DNA from: Agelaius tricolor | Taxonomy: Eukaryota; Chordata; Aves; Passeriformes; Icteridae | Length of the DNA: 64,000 nucleotides | NCBI GenBank assembly: GCA_023055355.1 | Contig: JALJCS010000007.1 | Location: 840,001-904,000, forward strand | Reading direction: 5' to 3' | Shown here: positions 48,045 to 56,696 of the stretch, one piece after another | Layout of the letters: every line of letters starts with the position of its first letter | Numbering within the stretch: position 1 is the first letter of the stretch | Position numbers and translations under genes: made by a program | Notes under the pieces: generated by a model | What the model saw: the letters and a program-made list of their open reading frames with translations, nothing else | Database searches by the model: none | Told to the model about the DNA's origin: nothing

Positions 48045-48260
48045 CAGAGGCTGGCATGGGCTGGGAGGGACCTCCAAGCTCATTTCATTGCCCCCCTGCC
48101 ATGGCAGGGCCACCTCCCAGTGCCCCAGGTGGCTCCAAGCCCCAGTGTCCAACCTGGCCCTGGGAATTCCATCCCAGCCTCTGCCCACCCTGCCAGGGGA
48201 CAATTCCTCATTCCCAGTATCCCACCTGACCCTGCCCTCTGGCAGCTTGGATCATTTCTC
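48045..48260 (-). mobile_element. CR1
   Basis: GGCATGGGCTGGGAGGGACC to GACAATTCCTCATTCCCAGT and CCTGACCCTGCCCTCTGGC. It lacks the ATGCAGGGGCAGCCCCAGC block. Confidence 0.75.
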
Positions 48261-50149
48261 AGGGATATTTAAATGCAGTAAATGTTCCCAGCTCTGTATG
48301 GAAGCACAGAAACCCATGTGCTCCAGAGGAGGCTCACTGTGAGTCCTGCAGGGAGGAGCCAACCATTCCAGGTGGCTCCATGGGAACCCCCCTCAGGAAG
48401 CACAGCTTTAAATCCAGGTGTTCTGTGTGTTTTGTATTAGTTGTGTATCCATAACTATTTCCTACAAACTGTGCATTTCTGTGGAGCACATGAACCTGCA
48501 CCTTGAGGTGATGCACAGCCAAACCCCTGTCCAGGCATTGGCAGGCAATTTACAGTCGTGCCCAGGGCTGGATCCTTCAGAGATACTGAGGGAGAGATGA
48601 AAACCTCAATGTCTGAACATCATGGAAATTATCATCTGAAATCATGGCAATCTTAAGGACCAAAACCAAAGGAAAACCTGAACTTTTGAGACAACTTGTC
48701 TCCAGTGGAATGATTTTACTGGTGCCATTAGGATCTGCTAATCCACACTATCAGCAGCAATATATTTCCCTGCAATATGGAATCTACAGCAGGCCCCTGA
48801 TTTTCCAGGATTGCCATCCCACAAACCCTTGCTCTTACCAACTCCCAGGATGGAGAGGTGAGCTCTCACAACTGTGGGCACACCCAGCCATGAGGGACAA
48901 TGCAGGCAGAGGGGATTGGAAATGCTGCTGAAGAGAAACACAGCACAGACAGAGGTTTCAGATACTCTGAAATTGTGATTTTTTCACAATTCCAGACTCA
49001 TATTTTATCACACAACTTGTAGAAAAGCAGAGTTCACAGAGAAAAGATGTCCATTTGGACACTAACACTAATTAATTCAATTACTTTAAAAACAGCACAT
49101 GAAAAAGTAAAATATAATATCCAACAGATGCAAGTTTGATAAGAGAAAACCAAACCATGGATGCACTGTGTCAGTCAAGTTTTCTGTGTTTTCACTGACT
49201 GCAGTGAAGGTAATGCTGTAAAAATGCACCCTTTGCATCAAAACCAGAATAACTTGTCTTCCTGAGAATGCCCAAGGATACCTCTCTTCACTCCTTCCCA
49301 CTCAAAATTATTTAATTTCTATTAAATAGAAAGTTTCTATTCTGGTCAAGAAGCTGATCCTCTGGAGGGCGAGACAATGCCCTGTTCACACAGGAGAGAT
49401 TAGTTTCTAATTACTATCAGTAATTAGTGCTTTCCTGCAGCTAGAGCTGGAATTTGTCTGTCAGAAGCCGAGCACCTCCAGCCCTGCCACACCCAGAGCT
49501 CCCTCCAGAGAGATTCATTCCAGACAGGTGGGTCCAGCACCACCTCCAGTGGTGCCCTCCCAAACCTCACAGTTGGTGGTTGTTGATGAGGGCCTGGCAA
49601 ACACTGCTCCAAATCCTTCCCCCTGCAATGCAAACCCTAGAGAGGCAAGGCCAGCCAAAAATAACCAGTGCAGTCGAGTACATTCTTGTTCAATTCTACC
49701 GAGTGCACTTTCCAAAGAGGCTAACTGCTTGTGCCACAGATCCCACAGAGGTTTCAGCACCTCTCACTGAGCTTTCCTGTGCACAAGTCATTCATCAGCA
49801 GCTCTCAGCCTGGAGCCCGTTTCTGATTGTCCACCACCCCCCCCAATTTCATGCTTGGCAAGTAAAAACAAAACCAAGTTGCCGTGGAGGGGGCAGCCCA
49901 AGTTCAGCAGCTGTGTCCAACACAAGAGCAGCGAGCGCTCCAAGCTGCCAGCACACACAGCAGCTGAGGCAGCCCCTGCCTGTTCCATGGGAAAAAGAAA
50001 CCAAAGCCCTCACAGCTCTTGGGTTCTGAGCAGGACAACTGTGACCCACCCCAAAGAGGAGTCCCCCAAAGCAACCTGCTGCTGGCTCACCCTGCTCTGC
50101 CACTGCACACAGCACGGGGAAATGTCCATGGCTGGGAACTCCTGATCAC

Positions 50150-50325
50150 AGAATCACAACTGGTTTGGGCTGGGAGGGACCCTAAATCCCACCCAGTGCC
50201 ACCCCTGCCATGGCAGGGACACCTCCCACTGTCCCAGTGTCCAGCCTGGCCTTGGGCACTGCCAGGGATGCAGGGGCAGCCCCAGCTGCTCTGGGCACTG
50301 CCCACCCTGCCAGGGAAGGGTTTCT
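50150..50325 (-). mobile_element. CR1 3-prime end
   Basis: CACAGAATCACAACTGGTTT is an almost intact tail, followed by GGGCTGGGAGGGACCC. Confidence 0.85.
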
Positions 50326-50896
50326 TACAGAAAACTTCCACCCCACTGATCTCCCTGTTCCTCAATCCATTGCTTGTATTTTCCTTAACTTTTTCCCCTT
50401 TATTCCTCTATTCCTCTTTTCCCTGGTGTTATCCTCCTAAAAGCTGAAATTCCAATCCCTGGTTCCAGTACAAAGACAGGCCATAAAAGGCTGCCCAACG
50501 TCATGATTCAGAACCATTTCACTGCTAGATTCACATTCTTGCCTGACTCCAAATCTATCCTAATTGCAGGATTAGAGGCATTAAGGAAAGGCCACCAAAC
50601 AGCAGCGAGGGAGGGAACAGGCACTGCAGGTCATGGCTCTGAGACCCCAATCCTTCCTTCATCTAGGAACCAGAACAGAATGGAAAATTCTCAGGCAAAC
50701 CCAGCAAATACTCTGCAGAGGACCTTATGTGGAGTGCAAGGCAGTGGGACACCAGAGAGGGACCACAGGAGCTGAAAGAACGGAGTGTGGTTTGTGGGAC
50801 AGCAAGTGCAGCCTGCAGCCCACTCAGCTCTGGGCAAGCCTGAGCCTCAGACACTGAGAAACTGCTCACAAACGCTCTGGGCACGAAACACGACCC

Positions 50897-51040
50897 CTGG
50901 CAGGCTGGCACTGCCAGGGAGGGCTCTCCAGGGCTGAGCAGAGCCTGGCAGGCTGGCACTGCCAGGGAGGGCTCTCCAGGGCTGAGCAGAGCCTGGCAGG
51001 CTGGCACTGCCAGGGAGGGCACTCCAGGGCTGGGCACACA
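50897..51040 (+). repeat. 48-base tandem triplicate
   Basis: Units begin CTGGCAGGCTGGCACTGCC at 50897, 50945 and 50993. Units 1 and 2 are almost identical; the third changes GGGCTCTCC to GGGCACTCC. Confidence 0.9.
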
Positions 51041-51284
51041 GCCTGAGCTGCCTCAGCCTGCTGGGATTCACAGCCCTGAGCTCTGAGGAACAGAAAATGC
51101 AGCTGGTTTCTCCACCTGTGGCACCTGCTCACATCCACGGGCGGGTACCCCCTGCTGCAGCTGGGCATGGGCACACAGAGCCAGGCAAGGCTTCTCCTCC
51201 CACACCTCCCACAGGGCTCTGGGGGAAAGCTTTAACGGTGAGAGGAGAATTTGGGATCGATTCCCTGGTATAAACTATCACAGG

Positions 51285-51530
51285 AGCATGGAATGGCCTG
51301 AGCTAAAGGGACCCCCAGGGATCCCCCAGTGCCAGCCCTGCCCTGCCCAGAGCCCAGCAAGCCCAGCCTGGGCATCCCTGGCAGCGCTGGCCAAAGGCTC
51401 CTGGAGCTGTGGCAGCCTCGGGGCCGTGCCCATTCCCTGGGCAGCCTGGGCAGTGCCAGCACCCTCTGGGCAAGAACCTTGCCCTAAAATCCAACCTAAA
51501 TCCCTCCAGGCCCAGCCCCAGCTGCTCCTC
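51285..51530 (-). mobile_element. CR1, second subfamily, copy B
   Basis: ATGGAATGGCCTGAGCTAAA then GGGACCCCCAGGGATCCCC to GCCCCAGCTGCTCCTCGGGT. Partner of the copy at 44.8 kb. Close to the CpG island. Confidence 0.8.
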
Positions 51531-52552
51531 GGGTCCTAAGGAAGTTTCCTGGGTGAGAACATCACCAGGTCATACCCAGCAAGGGAAGTTACAGGTGACT
51601 ACAACAAAAGGTAAAAGAAAGAAGGAAAGATGTTGTGAAGTAACACTCTCCAGAGTCATCAACACCCAAAATACAGTTTGGCTTTTTGATTTAAGAAAAT
51701 GTATCCATTCAGAGCGTGACTCCAATATATATTCAGTTTATATCCACAGGTATTGCCTTAAATATCTATTGCCATATAAGCTCCAGACAAAAAGCACTTT
51801 GGAGCTGGGCAGTGGGAAGAGATAGAGGACAGAGTGTTTCTTGTTTTAACGAGGGCCACACCATCCCAGCTGGAATGCCGGTTGTTTCACTAGCTGGAAT
51901 TATTTACTAAACAATACTCTCCGATGAGCCATAGAAGAGTTTTCCCTTAATGGGGCTGGAATTCACAGAAAATACTGTTTTCCACAAGCAAAGCCCATAT
52001 TTCACCCCAAATAAAGCAGCAGCTGAACCAGAACAAAAGATATCCACAGGGAATATCATCCACAACCTCTCCTGCTCAGCCGAGGCACACACAGGGACAC
52101 AGCCCCATCCACGGGACCGGCTTCCTTTCCTGACGCCCCGACAACATTCCCACATTGATCGCCCCGTTCCGCGGCGCCCTTTGCCGAGCCCTAAGGGACA
52201 GCGCTCCCAAGGGAATGGCATTCCCGGCTCAGGGCTCGCCTCCCTCCCCGGCTCAGGGCGCAGCGGGCGCGGGCAGCGGCGGCCGGAGGCAGCGGGACCA
52301 AGGTGATCCCAGCGCAGGGATGGCCGCGGCGGCACCGCCACACGGTACGGGAACAGCGGCAGGCAGCCGGCCCCAGCGAGGGGCGCAGCATCGCTCACCG
52401 CCCGCCCCGGGAGGCGAGGGCGAGGAGCCGGCCCTGGCACCGCGACACGCCCGGGCACCGTGAGGGGCTGAGGCGGCGCTGCCCCCCCGCCGGCCTGGGC
52501 TGAACCGCCGCCGCTCGCAGCCCGCGCCCCCCGCTGCCCCCGTCCCGCCGGG

Positions 52553-52585
52553 CCGTACCTCATGTCTGTGCGGGCCCTACTCACA
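52553..52585 (-). promoter_or_regulatory. ITSN1: Candidate splice donors of noncoding ITSN1 exon 1
   Basis: Read on the minus strand, two possible donors lie in the island: GGGGCT|GTGAGT (exon end 52585) and ATGAG|GTACGG (exon end 52559). Either could join exon 2 at 25444. The second would create an upstream ATG giving a seven-codon frame ending at TAA in exon 2. No expression data are available to choose. Confidence 0.35.
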
Positions 52586-52719
52586 GCCCCGGCCGCGGCC
52601 AGGGCACCGAGGGGCCGGAGGGGCCGGAGCGGCGCCCGCAGCCGCCTCCGCCGGACGCGCCATCGCCGCCCTCGCCCCGTCTGAGGGGAGGGGGGAGGAG
52701 CCCCTCGCGGCCGCCGTAC

Positions 52720-52895
52720 TGACGCGCGGCCGCGGCCCCCACGTGACGGACAGGGAGTACCACCAATCAGAGCTCGAGAAGGGGGCGGAGCCCCACATCC
52801 TTTGACCAATCAGAGCTCAGACAGCCCCTCTCTGACGCGCGACCTCCGCCCGCCCCCCGCGTGACGAGCAGGGCGTTGTACCAATCAGAGACCGG
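52720..52895 (+). repeat. Duplicated promoter module with CCAAT boxes
   Basis: Two similar segments, 52720-52776 and 52833-52895 (offset about 113 bases), each run TGACGCGCG, a C-rich stretch, CGTGACG, CAGGG and end in ACCAATCAGAG. A third CCAATCAGAGCTC stands between them at 52806. The copies have diverged at several positions, so the duplication is not recent. Confidence 0.75.
52740..52747 (+). promoter_or_regulatory. E-box CACGTGAC
   Basis: A palindromic CACGTG followed by AC, the form bound by USF and MiT/TFE factors. The duplicated module has CGCGTGAC at the matching place, so only one copy keeps the E-box. Confidence 0.5.
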
Positions 52896-53189
52896 AACAG
52901 CGGCAGGATCCCGCCTCGCCGACCAATCTCGGCTGTGCCAGGCTGAGGGGCCAGCGCTCAGGAGCGGTGCGGGGCCTGTGCTGTGCATACGGAGTTAACT
53001 CATGGGGCAATCGCAGGCGGCGTCTCCTCTCTCTCCCCGGCGGTGTCCCACCGGGCGCCGTAGCCTCCCTCCTCAACTCATTGAATGAGTGACATCCGCG
53101 GGGACCAATCCCACCTCGGCTTTCACGATGAATGGCGGCCACTGTGACCAATCGCAAGCGCTCTGGGTGCTGCCAGATTCTATGATTGG
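52763..53189 (+). promoter_or_regulatory. Cluster of seven CCAAT/ATTGG boxes
   Basis: CCAAT starts at 52763, 52806, 52881, 52923, 53105 and 53148, and the reverse form ATTGG is at 53185. Five of the seven have A or G on the 5-prime flank and C on the 3-prime side, close to the NF-Y consensus. NF-Y binding is inference. Confidence 0.7.
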
Positions 53190-53220
53190 TTGCAGGGCGG
53201 GGGGCGGTGCCTGAGGGCGA

Positions 53221-53230
53221 GGCGGAAGTG
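53221..53230 (+). promoter_or_regulatory. ETS-type motif GGCGGAAGTG, possible CRYZL1 start region
   Basis: GCGGAAGTG matches the GABP/ETS consensus often found at the start of housekeeping genes. The same bases contain a possible donor GGAA|GTGAGG (exon end 53227) for a noncoding CRYZL1 exon 1. Confidence 0.45.
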
Positions 53231-53239
53231 AGGGAGTGT

Positions 53240-53290
53240 CATGGCAACCGCGGGCGCGTCGCGGCGCTCGGGAGTCCCGCGGAGCCGCTG
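53240..53290 (+). other. Short upstream open frame in possible CRYZL1 leader
   Basis: ATGGCAACC opens a 16-codon frame (MATAGASRRSGVPRSR) ending at TGA inside the first 60-base repeat unit. It would matter only if transcripts retain this region, which the sequence cannot show. Confidence 0.3.
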
Positions 53291-53460
53291 AGGGCCGGCC
53301 CGGGGCCGTCGGAGCCTCTCGGTGCGGGCCGGGTCCGCTCGGAGCCCCTGAGGGCCGGTCCGGGGCTGCCGGAGCCTCTCGGTGCGGGCCGGGTCCGCTC
53401 GGAGCCCCTGAGGGCCGGTCCGGGGCTGCCGGAGCCTCTCGGTGCGGGCCGGGGTCGCTC
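53281..53460 (+). repeat. 60-base GC-rich tandem triplicate
   Basis: Three head-to-tail units of exactly 60 bases. Units 2 and 3 are almost identical; unit 1 differs at a few sites. CpG-rich, with the core GGAGCCTCTCGGTGCGGGCC. Because 60 is 20 codons, one frame repeats a 20-residue Pro/Gly/Arg motif, but nothing suggests that it is translated. Confidence 0.9.
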
Positions 53461-53565
53461 CCCGGGGGTGGCGGGGCGGGCCCGACGTGCGGGGATCTCG
53501 GGTGCTCCCTCAGGGGTTAGAGCTGCAGCAATGGTGCCATGATTTCCTGCCTCTCTACCCTCTGC

Positions 53566-53710
53566 TTTCCCTTTTCCTTGTTAACTCAGTTTTACTGTTT
53601 GGTTGGTTGGTTGTTTTTTCCTTTCTCTAGCCCCTTCTTTCCCTTTTCCTTGTTAACTCAATTTTACTGTTTGGTTGTTTGTGTTTTTTCCCTTTCTAAA
53701 GGTTCCTGTT
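53566..53710 (+). repeat. 72-base tandem duplication, pyrimidine-rich
   Basis: Two copies of a segment beginning TTTCCCTTTTCCTTGTTAAC, starting at 53566 and 53638, including a TTGG-rich stretch and a CTTTCT tract. It lies in the 5-prime part of the CRYZL1 gene. Confidence 0.8.
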
Positions 53711-53929
53711 CGTTGAGGACCACACGGGAGAGGAGAGGCCAAGTAGGAGAGGAGCTGGGAAAGCCAAGTGGTGATTTTGGGTGAAGTCTCGTGTAAGTTT
53801 TCCTGTATTCCTGCACAGGAGTTCCCTGTGTTCCCTGTGCAGTGCCCCGGTGTGAGTCGTGTGGCTGGGTGGCAAAGAGCCCCTGCACTGCCCCCCAATA
53901 AATCCTGGGTGCTGCAGGGCCTGTTCTGC

Positions 53930-54235
53930 TGTGCCAGGAGAGCTGCAGAGGGACTGGGGACAAGGCCTGCAGGGACAGCACCCAGGGAATGGCTGCCAGT
54001 GCCAGAGGGCAGGGCTGGGTGGGATCTTGGCCATGAGGAATTGTTCCCTGGCAGGGTGGGCAGGCCCTGGCCCAGGGTGCCCAGAGCAGCTGGGGCTGCC
54101 CCTGCATCCCTGGCAGTGCCCAAGGCCAGGCTGGGCACTGGGGACACTGGGAGGTGTCCCTGCCATGGCACGGGTGGCACTGGGTGGGCTCTGAGGTCCC
54201 TCCCAACCCAAACCTCTCTGGGATTCTGTGATCAT
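53930..54235 (+). mobile_element. CR1, about 300 bases
   Basis: GAGAGCTGCAGAGGGACTGG to ACCCAAACCTCTCTGGGATT then CTGTGATCATC. In CRYZL1 intron 1, sense orientation, with few visible changes. Confidence 0.85.
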
Positions 54236-54349
54236 CTGTCCTGAGGATTTTCTCTGTTATGGGCATCTAAACCTGTTGATCTGGTTTAGAGCTTCTGTAT
54301 CACAAAGACTCAAATTGCTTGCACACAGTGGCTGCATTTCTTATAGAAT

Positions 54350-54387
54350 AGTTTAATTTAATTGTAATTTAATTTAATTTAATTTAG
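54350..54387 (+). repeat. (TTTAA)n pentanucleotide repeat
   Basis: About seven TTTAA units, one interrupted by TTG. It lies about 70 bases upstream of the CRYZL1 exon 2 acceptor. Confidence 0.85.
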
Positions 54388-54455
54388 CAGGGCTTTAGTG
54401 CCTTGGTTGCCCACAGCCACTGCAGCTGTCACAGTTTGGTTGCTGTGTTTTTCAG

Positions 54456-54527
54456 GTCACTATGAAGGCCCTGTATGCTCAGCAGAATTCTCCTGGAGAG
54501 GAGATGACATTTGTGTTCCAGGAAAGA
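54456..54527 (+). CDS. CRYZL1: CRYZL1 exon 2: start codon and residues 1-22
   Basis: The acceptor TTTTTCAG is followed by six UTR bases and ATG at 54462. It encodes MKALYAQQNSPGEEMTFVF then QER. The start is chosen because MK-LY and the TFVFQE motif align with mammalian CRYZL1. The donor is GTGAGT, phase 0. Confidence 0.92.
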
Positions 54528-55097
54528 GTGAGTTCCCTTCAGAACTGCTCTGTCCCTCAGGCAGTGGGACAGGAGACTTTGGCTGGGTCCCACAGGGGAA
54601 TTGAGGCATAGAAATCTTGCACAGGCTTGGGGAAGGACTGGTGGGAGCCTTGCACACCCAGGCAGGGGAAGGAGGGGAGGGGAGGGGAGGTGCATTTTGT
54701 TATCAAGGCAGCACTTCCAAGACCACTGCTCTGCAGTTTTGGTGTCCAGACTTTACGAACAAGCTTTGCAGACAGGAAAAATAAACCCTGGGTCTACATT
54801 TCCTGGCTGAATTTTAGTCCCTGAACAAGTAGAAATGGAGATGAGGAATCTATCAGGTTTGGGGTGAGAACACCACTTCTTACTGGGGTTGTTCCTTTGA
54901 CAACATTTGGACTTCATTTGGGACTTGAATATTGACCTCAGTGGGTCTGTCAGGATTTGTGCCTCAGATAAAGTGAAAAAAAACCTCAACAGATAAATAA
55001 TGTCAGTGGCTGATGAGGTTTAGTAAGGTCTAGTGGTCAATTTGCAATAACAATATCAAAATATGGCAATGTAATATAGTAATATAGTATAGTAATA

Positions 55098-55128
<31 letters not shown>

Positions 55129-55326
55129 AAAATATATATATAAAATATTATATGCTATGTAATATATAGTATATATATAATATATAATATAAATTATATA
55201 TAATATACTATAATGTAATGTAATATAATATAACATAATATAATACAATATAATAATATAATATAGTATAGTAATATACCAGTTTGCAATAATAGTATAA
55301 TGCTAATGATGATGATGATGATGATG

Positions 55327-55371
<45 letters not shown>

Positions 55372-55527
55372 TTGTACTCAAAATGATGTTGTAAACCCCT
55401 TTTCATTGAGAAAACCTGCCTGCTCTCCCCACAAAACAACCCAGGAAGTGGAGAAGTGCTTTCAGGAGCTGGAGAAGCTCCTGGGGGCACATGCAGTGTG
55501 TAACAAGGACCTGTCACTCTGTCCTAG
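54528..55527 (+). other. CRYZL1 intron 2
   Basis: A third of it is the TA-rich and trinucleotide repeat. The first 500 bases hold nothing I recognise, apart from a short GGGGA run at 54,670. Confidence 0.65.
55060..55371. repeat. TA-rich repeat followed by (GAT)n and (AAT)n
   Basis: An irregular TATA-type stretch to about 55,300, then about seven GAT triplets and about fourteen AAT triplets. It ends about 155 bases before the CRYZL1 exon 3 acceptor. Confidence 0.9.
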
Positions 55528-55605
55528 GAGAACCTTCCTCCCAGCAGGGACCACGAGGTGAAGGTGCAGGTCAGAGCCTGTGCTCTCAGCTGCGTGGACA
55601 CAAAG
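55528..55605 (+). CDS. CRYZL1: CRYZL1 exon 3: residues 23-48
   Basis: Encodes ENLPPSRDHEVKVQVRACAL then SCVDTK, phase 0 at both ends. This corresponds to the first beta strands of the GroES-like domain. The VKVQVRACALS motif is the family signature position, where active alcohol dehydrogenases carry a zinc-ligand Cys followed by H/R-x-D; here the zinc motif is absent. The donor is GTATTT. Confidence 0.94.
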
Positions 55606-56166
55606 GTATTTGCTGGCTGTTGTTTTGCTGGGGGTGTCTGTGGTTCCATGGCCTTGGCTGGTGGCTGGCACAAGCTCAGGCTGTGATTCTCCAGGGAATA
55701 GCCAGACCCCATGTGTTCCATGGCCTTTGCTGCTGGCAGGGGGCACAGAATTTGCAGGGGTCTCCCCATCAGGGGGGTCCTCAGGGAAGGTTTCCACAGG
55801 CACAGGACTGGGCTGGGCTTCTTGCACAGCTCTGATTAAAAAGCATCTGGAATTTGATTCCTAATTCATGGAGACAGATCAGTTGTCAGCTGGGAGATCT
55901 CTTGCAGTAAATCCTTTTTATCTTCATCTAAGTCCCAGGTTGGCTTGGCTGGTAGTAAGTCCCTGCTTTTATTATTTAATGTTTCTAAATTTAAATGCAG
56001 AATTCAGTGCCATGGTTTAATACTGAAGAACGTGTGCACTTCCTTGCCCTGGATAACATTTTGGTAATGGCCCAAGCTTCCTGTGGTGATCCAACACTGT
56101 AAGATGGTAATTAATTTATAAATGCAGAGCTTTAGCAAGAATGCTGCCAGCATTGTTTTCATTTAG
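55606..56166 (+). other. CRYZL1 intron 3
   Basis: 561 bases, no recognisable repeat or exon. Confidence 0.6.
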
Positions 56167-56239
56167 CTCCTGGCAGAAATCAAACTGAAGAAGGAACTTG
56201 TGCCTGTTGGGAGAGAAATTTCAGGAGTTGTGCTGGAAG
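56167..56239 (+). CDS. CRYZL1: CRYZL1 exon 4: residues 49-73
   Basis: Encodes LLAEIKLKKELVPVGREISG then VVLE. The GREISGVV motif is the usual G-x-E-x-x-G-x-V of the family. The acceptor is CATTTAG and the donor GTGAGT after one base of the next codon. Confidence 0.94.
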
Positions 56240-56651
56240 GTGAGTGGGTGTCAGTGCCCAGGGAGGGAGGGAGGGAGCAGGGGTTCCCCTCAGAGCCCAG
56301 AACTCTCTGTGGCTGTAGAGCACTCAGGAGCAGGAGCTCTTGGCTTCCTTGGCTGCTCTCCCAGTGCTGGTACCACTGCCCTGGGGTGCAGAGTCCAGCC
56401 CGGCTCTCAGACACCCCCTGTGTGTTCCTGCAGGGAGCTCCTTGTGCCAAAGTCTGGGAATTCACCATTTGGGCTTGGCATCAAGAGTCAATCAAGAATT
56501 GTAATCAACAGAATTATGTTTTTTCACAATAAATGTGTATCTTTAGTTTTGTGAGCTAGTGATAACCAGTGCTTCCAATTGCATATCCCATTCCTGCTCT
56601 AAATATTTCTCTTCCTCCTTTCTTCCCTCCTTTTCACCTCTCCATGGTGAG
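56240..56651 (+). other. CRYZL1 intron 4
   Basis: 412 bases, with a CTTCCTCC-rich tract 30-60 bases before the acceptor and no repeat. Confidence 0.6.
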
Positions 56652-56696
56652 TTGGAAGCAAGGTGACCTTTTTCCAGCCAGATGATGAAGTGGTGG
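56652..56696 (+). CDS. CRYZL1: CRYZL1 exon 5: residues 73-88
   Basis: A 45-base exon encoding VGSKVTFFQPDDEVVG, the V-x-x-F-x-x-GDxV-like strand of the family with the glycine replaced (PDDEVVG). The acceptor GGTGAG lacks a clean pyrimidine tract next to the AG, although CT-rich sequence lies 30-60 bases upstream. The donor is GTAAGT. Confidence 0.92.

Larger units (their letters stand above)
44825..52129 (-). other. ITSN1 intron 1, 5-prime third
   Basis: Four CR1 copies and the 48-base triplicate. The 2.9-kb stretch 45.1-48.0 kb has a poly-A run near 46.34 kb but no repeat family I recognise. First introns often hold enhancers; none can be called from the bases. Confidence 0.55.
1..52585 (-). 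other. ITSN1: ITSN1 gene, 5-prime part (promoter to exon 14)
   Basis: Intersectin-1 is a cytoplasmic scaffold of clathrin-mediated endocytosis. Its EH domains bind NPF-motif proteins such as epsins, its coiled coil binds partners such as Eps15, and its SH3 domains bind dynamin and WASP-family regulators. Thirteen exons on the minus strand, all with GT donors and AG acceptors, join to 1,590 coding bases (530 codons) without a stop and follow mammalian intersectin-1 nearly residue for residue. Exons are numbered here assuming a single noncoding exon 1 in the CpG island. The mammalian long form has about 1,720 residues, so the SH3, DH, PH and C2 parts are outside the window. The first base of the transcript is unknown; the right limit is a candidate exon 1 splice donor. 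Confidence 0.95.
52130..53520. promoter_or_regulatory. CpG island, divergent ITSN1/CRYZL1 promoter
   Basis: CpG dinucleotides are dense here and rare elsewhere in the window. The island separates two genes transcribed outwards. It holds GC boxes, seven CCAAT-type boxes, an E-box and an ETS-type motif and has no clear TATA box, which fits a housekeeping-type promoter with dispersed starts. Transcription starts cannot be placed from sequence. Confidence 0.85.
53711..54455 (+). other. CRYZL1 intron 1 (3-prime part)
   Basis: A CR1 and a TTTAA repeat. A possible alternative donor CTCGT|GTAAGT at 53793 could end a longer leader exon. Confidence 0.5.

Noticed and set aside
51907..52809. 300-codon minus-strand frame across the CpG island
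   Set aside because: GC-rich island with few stop codons; no homology and no known intersectin N-terminal extension. The real start is in exon 2.
53186..53542. 118-codon plus-strand frame with 20-residue repeats
   Set aside because: It follows from the 60-base triplicate in the island. CRYZL1 homology begins only at the ATG at 54462.
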